From an uncultured Clostridia bacterium (lineage in GTDB: Bacteria; Bacillota; Clostridia; Christensenellales; UBA1242), in NCBI GenBank assembly GCA_934756675.1, contig CAKVLG010000005.1, positions 1 to 64,000 of the forward strand: a DNA stretch of 64,000 nt, given 5' to 3'. Positions 24,001 through 27,881 of the stretch are shown here, piece after piece (position 1 is the first letter of the stretch; every line of letters starts with the position of its first letter). The notes beneath the pieces were generated by a model that saw only the letters and a list, made by a program, of their open reading frames with translations, ran no database searches and had not been told where the DNA came from. Made by a program: the position numbers and the translations under genes.

Positions 24001-26692
24001 GACTAGTGGTACAATTACTAACGATACTCTAGGTAGTAATAAAGGAATCAATGTATCCTATGGTTCAATTACATTGAAAGGTGGCACAATCTCTAATTGT
24101 TTAAGTGGTCTTTACATTACAAATCACACTTTAATAACTATTAATGCTGGTTCGATTAAGAATTGTAAAATAGGTGCTAGTTGCTTTGAAGTTAAAATTG
24201 CTGGCGGCGAAATATCTAATTGTGTCACAGCTGTTAATGCTGGTAAAGTAACAATGTCTGGTGGTACAATCACTAACGACACTGTTAAAAACACAGGATT
24301 ATCTGTAAGTGGTGGATCAGTTTCTATTTCGGGCACTGCAATTATTTCAAAATGTTCAACTGGTGTTGAAACATCAACATTTATAATCTCTGCCGGTACA
24401 CTCAAAAATAACAATATAGCAGTAGATTGTTCATCAATAGCAACAATGACTGGCGGCACAATGTCTAATAATACTACAGCTATTAAAATTGGCGGTACTA
24501 AGGTTGAAATGAGTGGCGGCACAATTACTAACGACACTATAAAGAATAATGGTATTAATGCGACAGCGAGGAAAGTAACCATTTCTGGCGACGCTACAAT
24601 ATCTAATTGTGAATTTGGTATCCAAACCAATGCAGATGTGGTTATGACTGGTGGCACAATCATAAGTTGCAAACAAGGTATTAAAGATACAAATTCAGCT
24701 ACTTCTACAGCCACAATTGATATTAGTGGTGGTAGTATTAACCAATGCACAGAATATGGTGTTAATAGTCTTTATTCAGCTGTCAAATTATCTGGAAGTG
24801 CCAAATTAGAATCTAATTCAGTTGGTGTCCTTGGTTTTGTAACCATGGAAGGCGGTGCAATCAGAGATTGTGCAACTGGTATTTCTGGTGGCGCTGTTAT
24901 GTCTGGTGGATCTATAACAGGTTGTAATATTGCTATTAGTTCATCCACTTCTGTAACCATGACAGGTGGTACAATTTCTAATGCTGGAAGTGGTACTGGT
25001 ATAAAAGCACTAAGCACAGCAACAGGTGATATAACAATCTCTGGCAATGCCACAATTAGTGGTTGCGAAAAAGCTATAGAAGCACTTAGAAATAATGTAA
25101 TCATGACTGGTGGTAACATTGAAACTTGTGCAAAAGGTATCGTTGGTATAACTGATGCAGTTCTAACTCAATCAATTGAAGTTAGTGGCGGTCAAATTTT
25201 AAATGGTACATATGGTGTTAATGCGGCATTTTCAACTGTAACAATCTCTGGAACAGCTAAAATTGATGGTTATGCAACCGGTGTCTTTGCCGGAACGGCT
25301 AAGATGCAAGGTGGTACAATTTCTAACTGTACTACAGTAGGTATTTCCGGCGGAGCAATAACGATGACTGGTGGTACATTGCAAGATAACACAATTGGTA
25401 TTAATTCAGTTGGTGGCGCAACAATGTCTGGCGGTACAATCACCAATACAACGACTGAAAATATCGGTAAAAATATCGGTATTAAAGGGGTATCTTATGG
25501 TGCAACAATCTCTGACAATGCAACAATTTCTTATTGTTACGTTGCTATAGATTGCCCTGGTAAAGTTGTTATGACTGGCGGTAAACTCAGACACAACACA
25601 ACAGGTATTAAAGCTACTGGCACGGTTGAAATAAGTGGATCTGCATATTTTGACAGTTGCACAATAGGTATTAATAATGCAGGAACATTGACAATGACAG
25701 GTGGAACAATTAGTAGTTGTACACCTGGGATTCTAACAACTGACACAGCAACAATCACTGGTGGTACTATTGGTGGTAGTGACATTAATGTTAATGCGGG
25801 AACGCTTAACTTTGGTGGAACTGCCTATATGACTGGTAGTAATACATTGAATTGTGTTAGCGGAGCAACTGTAAATATTACTGGTGGAAATATTGGTGGT
25901 GGCGGTATTGCCAATGGTATTATTGCTGGTGGAACTGTTAATATTTCTGGTGGTGTAAATGATAGCTATATTGGTGTTAAAGTTACGACAGGTACATTAA
26001 TTATGACTGGTGGAAAAATAACAAATTGTATAGGTGGTGGTTTAAACATCACTGCAAATGCAACAAAGATTACACGCAATGGCAAAACAGCTGCTGCATT
26101 CCTAGAAGGTGGCGAGATTAGTAATTGTGGCTTGACTGATGGTGGCAATGGTGCTGGTGTTTACACAGCTAGTGACATTTATATGTCTGGCACAATTATT
26201 AAAAATAATAATATAGTAGGAAAAAAGGCAACTAAAGGTGGCGGCATGTACGTTGTTTCTGGTGCGACAGTAACAATGGACGGCGGCGCAATCCTTAATA
26301 ATTATGCAACAGAGGCTGCAGGCGGTGTTTATGTAGAGTCAGGAGCTACATTCACATTCAACGGTGGTACAATTGCAGATAACGGCATTGCAGCAAACGA
26401 CACCGAAATCGCTGAAACTCAGTACTATATTATTAATTTTAATGCGAATAACAGCTCTGCTACTGGTAAAGTTGCAAGCATTTGGGCAAACAAGGCAGAG
26501 TCGTCTACGGTTCTTCCTGTTAACCAATTCGCTGTAAGCGGCAAAACCTTTGTAGGTTGGACAATTTCTTATCAAAATGCTTCTGGCACGACAGTCACAG
26601 TTAATATTGATGACGGTGCAACATTTGAGTATAACTCTTTGATGGCTAACGCGAACGGGGAGATAACGCTTTACGCTAGATGGAGTGCATAA
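2..26692 (+). CDS. Giant InlB-repeat / beta-helix surface protein, 5' end outside window
   Basis: The frame is open from the first bases, so the gene starts upstream; the first in-frame ATG at 227 is internal, because bases 2-226 encode the same repeat type. At least 8896 residues are present. Residues 1 to about 5920 are roughly 72 repeats of 70-95 residues with the InlB B-repeat (Flg_new/Listeria-Bacteroides repeat) signature: Y-x-V-T-F-D-x-N-G-G, then G-Y-x-F-x-G-W, ending in L-Y-A-x-W. Residues about 5920-6430 hold degenerate repeats. From about 6430 to 8800 the sequence becomes parallel beta-helix-like, with many M-T-G-G-T-I and I-S-N-C rungs. A final B-type repeat ends at the stop. There is no LPxTG motif, terminal membrane helix or choline/SLH domain at the C-terminus. 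The family is usually extracellular and adhesive; that role here is inference. The signal peptide, if any, lies outside the window. Confidence 0.9.
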   Translation, partial: EVNPTKVTVIYDGKYTNVLAVTPTRTGYTFAGWLLDGKKIEDNTVVKTAEVHTVKANWTANTYSVIFDANGSGVAMPAAQTFTYDDAPKALTLVKEDIKTGYTFRGWALAADKTNVIHANGAEVKNLVTGAADDKSITLYAVFEINKYNVTLNPNGGSVDVTTIVVTYLSTFGAAKNGEVDIAIDSIVPTLKGYNFIGWYSAKEGGVKVTNATEVTATPYTELFARWEAKQYQVTVHLNGGNVNGDTNDVVVNVTFGQAYSNFIAFTPARNGYGFNGWFTLAEGGTQIDLATIVDEDNAGNIQYTEIHAQWEAGKYTITFNANGGETLSIASKEYTFGVAYGELSVTTRIGHTFDGWWTEREGGVKVTETTIMSGENIDVNVTNHILFAHWIEHKYTVVFDANGKSTNVPSSQEFTYLESKQLSAMEGSVTGYTFLGWNTDKGAKVALYNDQATVSKLSTVNNATVTLYAIWQNNTYTVEFNNNGKTEAKLPAKQTFTYDFEKALTSQNVENALTGYTLIGWATTTDGQVELIAGATAERVGGGETGLIANGAKVRNLATEQDANVILYAQWQANTYTVKFDANDSGVTMPDPQVLTYDKAENLTTLGTGVKTGYTFLGWALAANKTKVVYGDGAEVKNLVTGKTNDKEITLYAVFEVNKYTLTFDANGGNVTPTSVEVAYGATYDSLPTPSRANYTFQGWFTNAEDGTEVTSVVMDNVNGKTIYAHWRGNEYTVTLDHNDKKDASLTTKTTITVYYQETYVGLETITREGYKFLGWFTDRTGGLKVESTATVTTTGNHTLYAHWEALTFKFTLNAGDGELIVNKATSSVKTFEFTVTHDEALLEAINKAIATNNIEISYNGFKFVNWTLGGVIIDTAMVADINKTVAVAKYDPITYNVQFKSNNGKNEVVTVSDVKFNETKLTLAADTFAYAGHTFTDWLLDDATATKREFTANEEYSALTIVEGATVTFLAQWTANTYTVTFNANGGSLAEGEGTLEVTFGEHYGTLPTPTREAGYTFAGWYITKLADDASTADATRILESTTVGTDANGQTLYAYWTINTYSISFDVNKPSNASNEVTNVPNTIENVKFRSTVTLEEPTLVGWTFGGWFTQAEGGNLVSTNYTLETAGNVELHAHWTATTYQVTYHRNLGTDQTKVVEYTYDTPTQFEPSSIFSYVDDTDYFFTAWCTEPTASATSTSYSDTTAYVPNSTVDFDLYALTAYKIYKFGITYTWTEIAENGHEIVEKNKAVTFKVSSDKASGRVVTEGVAFTLDNPYKNLPASAYTRNPVEPATFTLASDNGDSFNITYTLNTYTLTLGAYSSVGVYYGFKVASYIEAIKNGEIDTQALKNYNGEVGKCPTGYYLAGWTYAGAEVTKDTIVDKDGTLEPIFVANKYTVTLDKNNLKAANNGKDLVYTFNYSADDTITFADDAFVLNGWHIAAWGKTTDATLSSSDIIKPANNTIKISDFVTTFSSSDANADGYNVTIYAIWEANEYTVTLNPNGSVDDEVAATVDPSTIKVLFEVGTYAQIASITPVRYGYTFAGWYTTADNTGVQVNSSDKITRTENHTLYAHWTKANFEVTVNANGGTLNGNAVGVTVSIEYLSTYEAKLAAIVKAREGYTFLNWSTDQAGANVFDVTTQLTKDSAREIYAQWKVDTYTVYLNANGEGASVVPTSITVTFGKTFKDSEQWSTIVVTRTGYTFQGWHTAANGGNVVNGDTEITTKTNGITIYAHWEANTYTVKYLIGEGDAGTMADSTFTYDDEATLTKTAYSKVGYGFGGWTVTKITYAGAKYKVGDEYQQVTVGMVLADEAMVLNLATGADGDVEVELTAKYNANNYTISYDANGGELAEGTTTKLVTFDLTYGTLAAEPTRNGYRFDGWTLEKNNKDTIVTISTKVKTAKDHTLYAYWKLATFEVSLNANGGTLASGDPNKLTVTWSKTFGDATTALDSIIPTRNGYDFAGWWTLAEGGVQITNATSIDTDPYTYTELFAHWTNKTFNVTLHANGGSIKKGNVEISTITVTFDGTYVELSSLNITKKGHTFAGWAATQDGDVIANIAATVVTDPVNYTDLYAKYTANTYKVTLEPNGENATVTPTTITVTFGTKYVQAEGWSTISVTRTGYNFVGWLLNGKAIDENTTVELAGDHIIKADWTAKTYQVTFNGNNGTASQNKITVTYDSPYADAEGWSNVTAEREGYTFAGWTLKAYAPNELATDADKAKAIIATTTKVRNAGDHTVFAYYESITYTVTLNGNGGEPDEQTISVKFGLNYTEIAGKTATRTGYDFAGWWTAKEDGSQVTDTTYVTTAHDHTLYAHWTAHTYTVSFDKNIGYNANMPQTQTYTYGTTGALPKMEGTVTGYTFLGWATDNNGGVALRTDAIYTLTADGKLIADESKVGNWLTANNDSVKLFAIWKANEVVVTLVPNNGEDSTTVKETFDRAYENTLAAVPTRTGYDFAGWFLDETFANKITATTKVKTATVHSAYAKWTAHTYTVSFDKNIGYDTTVPDSVEYVYDQIDESGNLPTLPAMTGTVEGYTFLGWNTDKDAKVKLYDNQAEVSNWTTVDGDVITLYAIWEANKYAVSYDINYVGGSNPQGNDVTFDNTYGTLPEVTREGYEFKGWTLKKNDYSTVVNINTTVKTAKAHTLYAYWTAITGITVVLDSNGGIPAQYSYSVEYDKTYGEGLINDVETSIASFTPTREGYKFLGWFSAKEGGNKVTATTTVKNANNHTLYAHWEALPQDLVYDINYVGGTNPTTKQVDFNSEYGTLPEVTRTGYTFAGWWTLAEGGVKVKAATKMITLGATIYAHWTAIEYTLTFNVNKPTNASHEVENIPSVRQVAYDSTATSFGTPTLVGWTFQGWFLAKEGGTAVTSIVMDDVNGKTLYAQWKADEYTLTFNGNKPTNASNNVTSIPTAKTVAYDSTVDTFGTPVLVGWTFKGWYTAKTNGTKVEVPYKYVTVGNVTLYAHWEANTVTVTAELDGGALSPERSSNVFTLTIDGTYADILAYTVTKVGYEFDGWYLDAKFTNAITSTTQVTNTAAHTVYAKLTAKSDITVTLDPNGGEVDPTKVKVTFDGTYANVLTVTPTRVGYTFAGWLLNGAKIDDKTVVKMAENHTVKADWTANEYDVTLDLNGGNIEGDTTNITVKVTYDGYYTNVLAVNPTREGYSFQGWLLNGTKIDDKTVVKTAKGHTVKADWKAIEYTLTFDGNKPTNASHEVENIPSVRQVAYDSTATSFGTPTLVGWTFQGWFLAKEGGTAVTSIVMDDVNGKTLYAQWKADEYKLTFDGNKPTNASNNVTSIPTAKTVAYDSTVDTFGTPALVGWAFQGWYTAETNGTKVEAPYKYVTVGNVTLYAHWKANTYTVSFDANGGTLASGTTPITVTFDDPYGTLAADPTWKGWVFQGWTLEKDNKNTTVTSSTKVVTAKAHTLYAYWEPKTGITVTLALNGGIVTSGVTSIQVQFTGSYADLLAITPTKKGYDFAGWFLDEAFANEITAETTVTNADDHYAYAKYNPYTFYVEFVDAKFNTKVPAKTAYKYDIGGALPAKEEKAVTGYTFVGWNIDKDANVYMYQDKSPIPADWTDQKDGVITLYAIWEANKYDLTFDGNKPTNASHNVTKVPKIQENVAYDSIINSFGTNPALDGWTFAGWFTAKEDGTEVKLPYTYKTDGNVTLYAHWTANTYTVKFSDPDHGTKVPEDTTYTYDIADTLPALTGTVTGYTFRGWTTSIGSLTATVDSRATIERVGGDTIYANLIKDGSAIKNLTTTNGATITLYAVWETNKYTLTFNANGGTIPEADATRTVEFKAEYGTLPTTAERKGYTQNGWWTTANGGTQISATTTMETEGATVYAHWTANKYLVTLKANAQGSGIADQKFYVTHDQTFGAGLTALEDGTATSLSNFDLDKYGAWPGRVFGGWYRTAYEVGASVAGATAITDNTDVTDIADITLFAYWTYNKYTITFDSNGGVTVDPQTKVVTYNSTYGTLAKTTREGYTFNGWWTAKDVSATVTADDKVLITADTTLYAHWVANSYKVVFNKGNWTSVTAVPDAQEFRYDTAQTLNKMNGTVIGHTFIGWATTIDGAKVYNDGASVNNLSKGVDPSIAYDDARMAIVNLYPVFKANEYDLRVETTIGSFEATTGWTIDGKTATKKVTFGTAFGTLVTANDAAGYDFVGFYTVNYDPYTTPVAANKVDDTTELKETGKTIYAVYTAKSYTLTFDGNGGTPTPRTSQDVLYKKPYGELATAEREGYDFAGWWTAKEGGTRVTADTTMETLGATVYAHWTSISYSVTLIGNLTGVTENVYYVFFGDTLGNGKTDKAVTTFDTSLSAYNPSKAGYVFLGWYKDQYTVGNVPADATAITDAYVLDTLGITLYAGWRVAKYTLAFDANGGNAVTPTTKNVYYNGQYGELATAERTGYTLSGWTLNAYDPDATVANGDKVTGETIVAYAGKDGDTITLYAYWTANTYNVTLNHNDDVPTTTTISVKYNSTYGDKLITPTWAGRVFGGWYTEKYAVGANVDETKKVDTNSIFLATDNNTVLYAYWTYATYKVTLDVNATAAADETVALTPTEIHVTFNSTYAALPTPTWTGHVFQGWYTLAEGGTKVNNSDTVEITDSTTLHAHWKLETYTVKLDHNNDDETPANSTKTNITVTYSMTYSDLPELTREGYTFGGWYTTRLAVNADTTGKVKITTTTTVKTDAKDRTLYAYWTYNQYTVHFDANGWGVTVPADQTFLYAVAQKLTKMPGSLTGYTFKGWTKTKGGKTAEYEDEKLVSKLATSGTITLYAVFEANKYDLTFDGNKPTNASHNVTKVPKIQENVAYDSIINSFGTNPALDGWTFAGWYTDATNGTEVKLPYTYKTAGNVTLYAHWTANTYTIVFNANGWSTTVPTTQTMTYDTAAALKAMTGTVYGYNFAGWTKTAGGNTVDAGFENGATVKNLATGVEDNNSITLYAVFTAKTDIEVKFDANGGTLASGTTPITVTFDLPYGTLAKDPSRTGYTFGGWTLKAYEPDATVTESDKVTTTTQVKNENHTLYAYWTANTYKVTFDADGGAPTPAARNVKFGKQYGAIDTPKKAGWKFDGWYIDGTDTHVTGNSQVTTAGDHKLKARWSQRTDIKVTLEVNATAATGETVTLDPTTITVTYLGKYTSLPTPIWTGHVFLGWYAERYDVDGVPASAVAYTNDSQVTNTDDHTLFAGWKRATYTVSLAANGGTLSATTITVTYGDAYSVELDKVSRTRNGYTFAGWVTSNDVAFDTATVVSTTSTRALKATWTSKVYTITLNPNGGSVTPTELTITYTDSTDGYNTYANLYNAGNKVAIESIGATLKGHTFLGWYTTADVKVVNTTTFEKAENVTLKAKWQANSYDLIFNGNGGTPTPASKKVTFGTAYGILATATRAGYDFDGWFTAATGGDRVTVDTTMTELGATVYAHWTAKTYKITLDPNGGSVTPTSITIVYSDTYGNGAYKTYGDASIALDSIKATKLGHVFAGWYTAATNGTKVTNATVFETAENVTLYAQYTAKEWTLTFDGNGGTPTPASKQVTFGTAYGELAEATRTGYSLAGWFTAKEGGTKVETTTKMTTEGAVVYAHWTAKTYTITLNPNGDGATVTPTTVTIVYSDTYGGGAYKTYGDASTAIESIVPTWAGRTFQGWYTATSGGSKVENTTAFTKAENVTIHAHWTAKTYKVTFNSNGGDSTPEKITVTFASKYGTLPTVTKTGYTFQYWTLTKDNASTKIDADTIVTTAKDHTVYAYYTINKYKLTVETTIGTLVAKDGWTLAENKKSSFNANVAYNTAYLTLLPNAAEITGYTFAGYYTVNYGAYETPNESYKILSTTKMGAEDKKVYAVYTANQYDLVFDINYTGGTNPDTIKVPYLKEYGELPQPTRTGYDFAGWFTAKEDGTQVNVTTKMTTLGAKVYAHWTIHKKAINIYTYEIAAGVDTISSSNTTLKSNIATIAGFTLSGSAAGKYSLTLEFGSSKAITIKANAGYYVRGVYTSSSFATLDSRFTTTNAQSTGSVTMGDADVNIYVVLEQSSTLITLVGGTNADAASSWATGWTANGTSASKRFVYNAQQNVLASSLPKATATGYQFIGWSTKSGEYVAASDIAVASTGRSSTTLYAIFEKLNTITFNATALSGYNQRANINTFATLDGVVFTITGGTVDGNTVTAIAGTKITVVAVREGYEFIGLVNGTTAISTDGTFTMGTSNATYTARFLAKQFVVNVESYLLEDGTYSLSGAVGNSIVKSVNGSDEIVLKHNGANPFEYIVYADETIVIEQAFNKGYSFVGFYNNLIKNLTTKPGDRIDTDGKYETTVTYENMSSTNLAGKPINFSVVYEKVSYKFIFKDTVPERETVTITVPTSITNAKVGNTYTIGTVTINGTLNYYTFRGWKLGETVITDGGTFKFLSTYTDYADEAGNIYLEPVWLGDAIQVEAYSSKSATSPSKTWTFAHNSDFKNALALIDSTYAYYKVYLTGEDVSNTVFELTEKFEPTASVEFISNAGLTGGNDKVTIQRASTYNGVMINLTSASSEIIIGAGVVLSGAFDGTLASSSYIIRQGAANSTIEVRENAVLSGNGQYAIYSAGGATYHLDGIFTENVGVLNVNAAAKDGSYLSGTITGNKDPNYNSSSNNPLIYGYIPEIKNATITDNKASKIITSNGTVRITNSVISNNIARIYVIDPATLYITDSTVTNNTASYSIYTLELRISGDVIVTDKVYTRLVSVSTPSSKAYIDELTIANGSTDAIKLPTLGTLISQSHVNVIDTTIGTVTGTTKEDVILGDGVVATNVSGATITGTAKVYNITGDVTFDSMYVAKDAPYMTVTITSGETDSKTTGLPVFAYGNTDIGNALSLKFTVEDTNGNSGYYVANVRTHAYVVNGTFAEVIDSDMTAAINQITAQNAYTWTDGNLTWTSIGTDPTGTFVDMSAGVDWSKITTSGSLVTLAINGATETTVPSITGTNVGTLHIVAGNSTWENSATITGEGASTASFVGFSGTPISSSAAKNVGYNVVDVNQFTIDTYQDDSEKIQHIYGSSLFYSGYGEHDNPLFNLNVQHGTTYAEQNVIYYGGKYLTNLTEPRLDLRNDTVLISEGDEIIPLYELKIQGSATISNTIEWLGDSIEITGKWYGSIDKVVYSETLENNTVIFRYSANATFTQDQVNTTIEYNGKQVALIKLPDAVDGYYVFVPYTGEGVAQVGANIYNNVSAEAVADARSTGNAIYMLRDTTFADDFTVSDLSGVTINGNYTTITFNGDNKITASTLANGTAKIKNVKLAGDNLTIDGEGVPYHFTNVTFTLNKIVADSELFLEGTTNITNTEITNGAIITGITNYINSTRAFTTAVNVIGTLNVYDNTVDGYVLKATKISGSGTINVYNNGASGVYLTGDISTVTLNIYNNTGNGLEIAGNVTKLGKVTVTGNYSHGGGDYSGVIIGAITSDTLSLAGLTVSDFYTGIHFTAGGNKNAHVTFENATLANNGKNGIYIAKGDAANRVLTLAGGTITNVYNGIETWGAYRLIINGASITNCSECGVNIRGGEVVMNSGLISGCKTGVCIGKNASFTLNGGLITGSSENGVYVATGGSFDMNGGEIIESKLTSTHKAAVELYGSAALAGGVVNGNGNSTVTGVYANTSADLTIGNGFTIRDCSRGLHLNKAFTIDGGNFIGISGEAVYTQYDLTVSGGYFDNCQCYVINIQNSNLTFTGSAKIVNFGKAIYITEARDSATITISGGIIDNGFNGVTSDEEKIIFTDGVISNCSGFAIETSKSLVMTGGTLKNNATAISTNNNNATIEVSGGIITNDTIKNTGIAASGTETVTISGDAEISNCETGIHNGLVTMTGGTINNCTNGIIGSPTISGGTIKNCTTGALDATLSGGTIENCETGLSGLIEIKSGTIKNCTTGAHGQVTMTGGTLENNATGITTPEESNSTIKVSGGTITNDTVKNIGIDSTSTGMVTISGTATISNCATGISGTSPVTINGGMLKNNTTAISGGTVLKSKTVEMTSGTITNDTLGSNKGINVSYGSITLKGGTISNCLSGLYITNHTLITINAGSIKNCKIGASCFEVKIAGGEISNCVTAVNAGKVTMSGGTITNDTVKNTGLSVSGGSVSISGTAIISKCSTGVETSTFIISAGTLKNNNIAVDCSSIATMTGGTMSNNTTAIKIGGTKVEMSGGTITNDTIKNNGINATARKVTISGDATISNCEFGIQTNADVVMTGGTIISCKQGIKDTNSATSTATIDISGGSINQCTEYGVNSLYSAVKLSGSAKLESNSVGVLGFVTMEGGAIRDCATGISGGAVMSGGSITGCNIAISSSTSVTMTGGTISNAGSGTGIKALSTATGDITISGNATISGCEKAIEALRNNVIMTGGNIETCAKGIVGITDAVLTQSIEVSGGQILNGTYGVNAAFSTVTISGTAKIDGYATGVFAGTAKMQGGTISNCTTVGISGGAITMTGGTLQDNTIGINSVGGATMSGGTITNTTTENIGKNIGIKGVSYGATISDNATISYCYVAIDCPGKVVMTGGKLRHNTTGIKATGTVEISGSAYFDSCTIGINNAGTLTMTGGTISSCTPGILTTDTATITGGTIGGSDINVNAGTLNFGGTAYMTGSNTLNCVSGATVNITGGNIGGGGIANGIIAGGTVNISGGVNDSYIGVKVTTGTLIMTGGKITNCIGGGLNITANATKITRNGKTAAAFLEGGEISNCGLTDGGNGAGVYTASDIYMSGTIIKNNNIVGKKATKGGGMYVVSGATVTMDGGAILNNYATEAAGGVYVESGATFTFNGGTIADNGIAANDTEIAETQYYIINFNANNSSATGKVASIWANKAESSTVLPVNQFAVSGKTFVGWTISYQNASGTTVTVNIDDGATFEYNSLMANANGEITLYARWSA
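8441..8923 (+). repeat. 483-bp internal duplication, copy 1
   Basis: Bases 8441-8923 align without gaps to 9602-10084 (offset 1161). About 15 differences were seen by eye, so identity is near 97 percent. Each copy holds two B-repeat modules that begin with the N-K-P-T-N-A-S sequence. Confidence 0.85.
9602..10084 (+). repeat. 483-bp internal duplication, copy 2
   Basis: This is the second copy of 8441-8923. Differences include aatgtc to gacggc near the start and ggttggaca to ggttgggca in the second module. The high identity points to a recent duplication or gene conversion inside the giant gene. Confidence 0.85.
10790..10949 (+). repeat. 160-bp perfect duplication, copy 1
   Basis: Bases 10790-10949 are identical by direct comparison to 14366-14525 (offset 3576). 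Identity breaks immediately after the codons for G-W, where one copy continues ttcacagc and the other tatacaga. Confidence 0.9.
14366..14525 (+). repeat. 160-bp perfect duplication, copy 2
   Basis: This is the identical partner of 10790-10949. It encodes most of one N-K-P-T-N-A-S-type module. It is flanked by unrelated modules, so it moved as a sub-module rather than as a tandem copy. Confidence 0.9.
19300..26400 (+). repeat. Beta-helix-like rung repeats inside the giant gene
   Basis: From about 22400 the protein consists of short rungs of 18-25 residues built on T-M-T-G-G-T-I, I-S-N-C-x-T-G-I and V-T-I-S-G-x-A. The DNA word atgactggtggtaca or a close variant recurs at least 15 times between 23299 and 26010. 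A longer unit containing T-N-D-T-x-K-N-x-G-I recurs near 23376, 23796, 24268 and 24524. The part from 19300 to 22400 is less regular. The pattern is that of right-handed parallel beta-helix (pectate-lyase-like) adhesins. Confidence 0.7.
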
Positions 26693-26736
26693 CCCACAAG
26701 GTATTGCACAAAGCTAATATGCAAAAAATATGCAAA

Positions 26737-26768
26737 AAAGAACTAAACAATCGTTTAGTTCTTTTTTT
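26737..26768 (+). terminator. Rho-independent terminator of the giant gene, probably bidirectional
   Basis: The arms aaaagaactaaac and gtttagttctttt pair around the loop aatc and are followed by a T run. The hairpin lies between the convergent giant gene and hipA, and the A run on the left arm would serve as the T run for hipA transcripts. Confidence 0.85.
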
Positions 26769-26780
26769 ATGTTCAAATGT

Positions 26781-27881
26781 TTATTTTATAATAGATTTTA
26801 TCTGTTTAATTATATCTTTACATCTTTTTTGTGACAAAGAAAATGTTTTTGCTATCTCTAGTAAATCGGCTTCTGTTGGGTTGCTGTTACCATTGACTGT
26901 CATCTCGTGTTCTGGTTTTTGGGGTATACTTGTTATGTCGTATGCTGGTGATAGTTTGTAACCGCCTAAATCTTCATCGTACAAAAATGAAAAGTTTTTG
27001 CTGTGGTCATCGCGGTTGTTATAAAACACATTAAAGCACATTCTTTTAAATGCTTCGTACATGTCTTCTGTGTCCACACAAATATTTTGTATAACTTGGA
27101 ACAAGTGTCCATAGTCAAGGTTTGGTATTCTGTGAGTTGTTTCGAGAATAGCGGCTAATGAAATCATGTGAAGTTTTTTGCCGTTTTGTCTATCGAATCT
27201 TTTTGCCCCAAAATAACCTTTGCAGATGTTTGATTTGAATAGCTTAAATTCATTCACATTGATGCCGCACTCTTTTGCGAGTTTATTTGCAATAAACTCT
27301 TTCTCGCCAATATCTTTTGGGTCTATTAAACAAGGAAATTTAACAATCCACTCTTCATTGTCAATTGTTATGTGTGCCTTTGGCCTTGCACCACCACTTG
27401 AACCACCAAGGTTAAATATTCTGTCTAGGTCGATGTTTGTTGTATTGTTGTTTAATATTTTTTCACACTCTTTTGCGATTTCGTCAAGCCCCAAGTTAGT
27501 GTTTTGTGCTTGCATGCTGGTGTGTGGTTTATATTCCAAAGCGCCAAGACCATTTTTACTTAAGATAGACAATTTTTGCAAAGAAGTTAATTTGTCAAAA
27601 TCTATACCGTGCTCGCTTAACATTCTGCGAACTAAGAGTTCGCCCCAACCGTCTGGTAAACTATCCCAAAACACACCAAATAGACCACCAAACATTGTTG
27701 GTTTATTGCTAATATATATCTCGCTAGAAAGTGGCAGAGAAAATGGTGAGATAGAAAAACCATTTTTTATCCATTCGTCAGCATACTGAAAAGCAATACT
27801 TTTATTTTTGAGTTCTGCAAGGTAACCAACAATTTTTCCATTGTATTCAACGGTTAGTTTTTTTACATCTTCTATTTTCAT
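26781..27881 (-). CDS. hipA: HipA-family serine/threonine kinase toxin
   Basis: This is a 366-residue HipA-type kinase, the toxin half of a type II toxin-antitoxin pair. The known relative, E. coli HipA, phosphorylates glutamyl-tRNA synthetase and induces dormancy; the target here is unknown. Visible motifs are the N-terminal HipA subdomain (about 1-100), the glycine-rich loop GGSSGGARPK (159-168) that holds the autophosphorylated serine in relatives, the catalytic NRDDHSKN (289-296) and the metal-binding PAYDIT (312-317). All are intact, so the kinase looks active. It is shorter than E. coli HipA (440) but carries both the N-terminal and the kinase parts. It overlaps the antitoxin by ATGA and has its own site AAAGGAG 5 bases before ATG. 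Confidence 0.92.
   Translation of the reverse strand: MKIEDVKKLTVEYNGKIVGYLAELKNKSIAFQYADEWIKNGFSISPFSLPLSSEIYISNKPTMFGGLFGVFWDSLPDGWGELLVRRMLSEHGIDFDKLTSLQKLSILSKNGLGALEYKPHTSMQAQNTNLGLDEIAKECEKILNNNTTNIDLDRIFNLGGSSGGARPKAHITIDNEEWIVKFPCLIDPKDIGEKEFIANKLAKECGINVNEFKLFKSNICKGYFGAKRFDRQNGKKLHMISLAAILETTHRIPNLDYGHLFQVIQNICVDTEDMYEAFKRMCFNVFYNNRDDHSKNFSFLYDEDLGGYKLSPAYDITSIPQKPEHEMTVNGNSNPTEADLLEIAKTFSLSQKRCKDIIKQIKSIIK

Noticed and set aside
23134..24750. Long minus-strand frames antisense to the beta-helix part (181, 115 and 208 residues)
   Set aside because: They arise because repeated plus-strand rungs lack stop codons on the opposite strand. The translations are low-complexity repeats of I-V-P-P-x-I-V type without start signals.
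1..26692. CRISPR array, because of regular spacing
   Set aside because: The repeats are protein-coding, vary in length and sequence, and keep frame throughout; there are no short identical repeats with unique spacers.
26680..26961. 93-residue plus-strand frame after the giant gene
   Set aside because: It overlaps the end of the giant gene, runs through the terminator hairpin and is antisense to the end of hipA.
27220..27789. 189-residue plus-strand frame opposite hipA
   Set aside because: It is antisense to the intact HipA kinase and has no expression signals.
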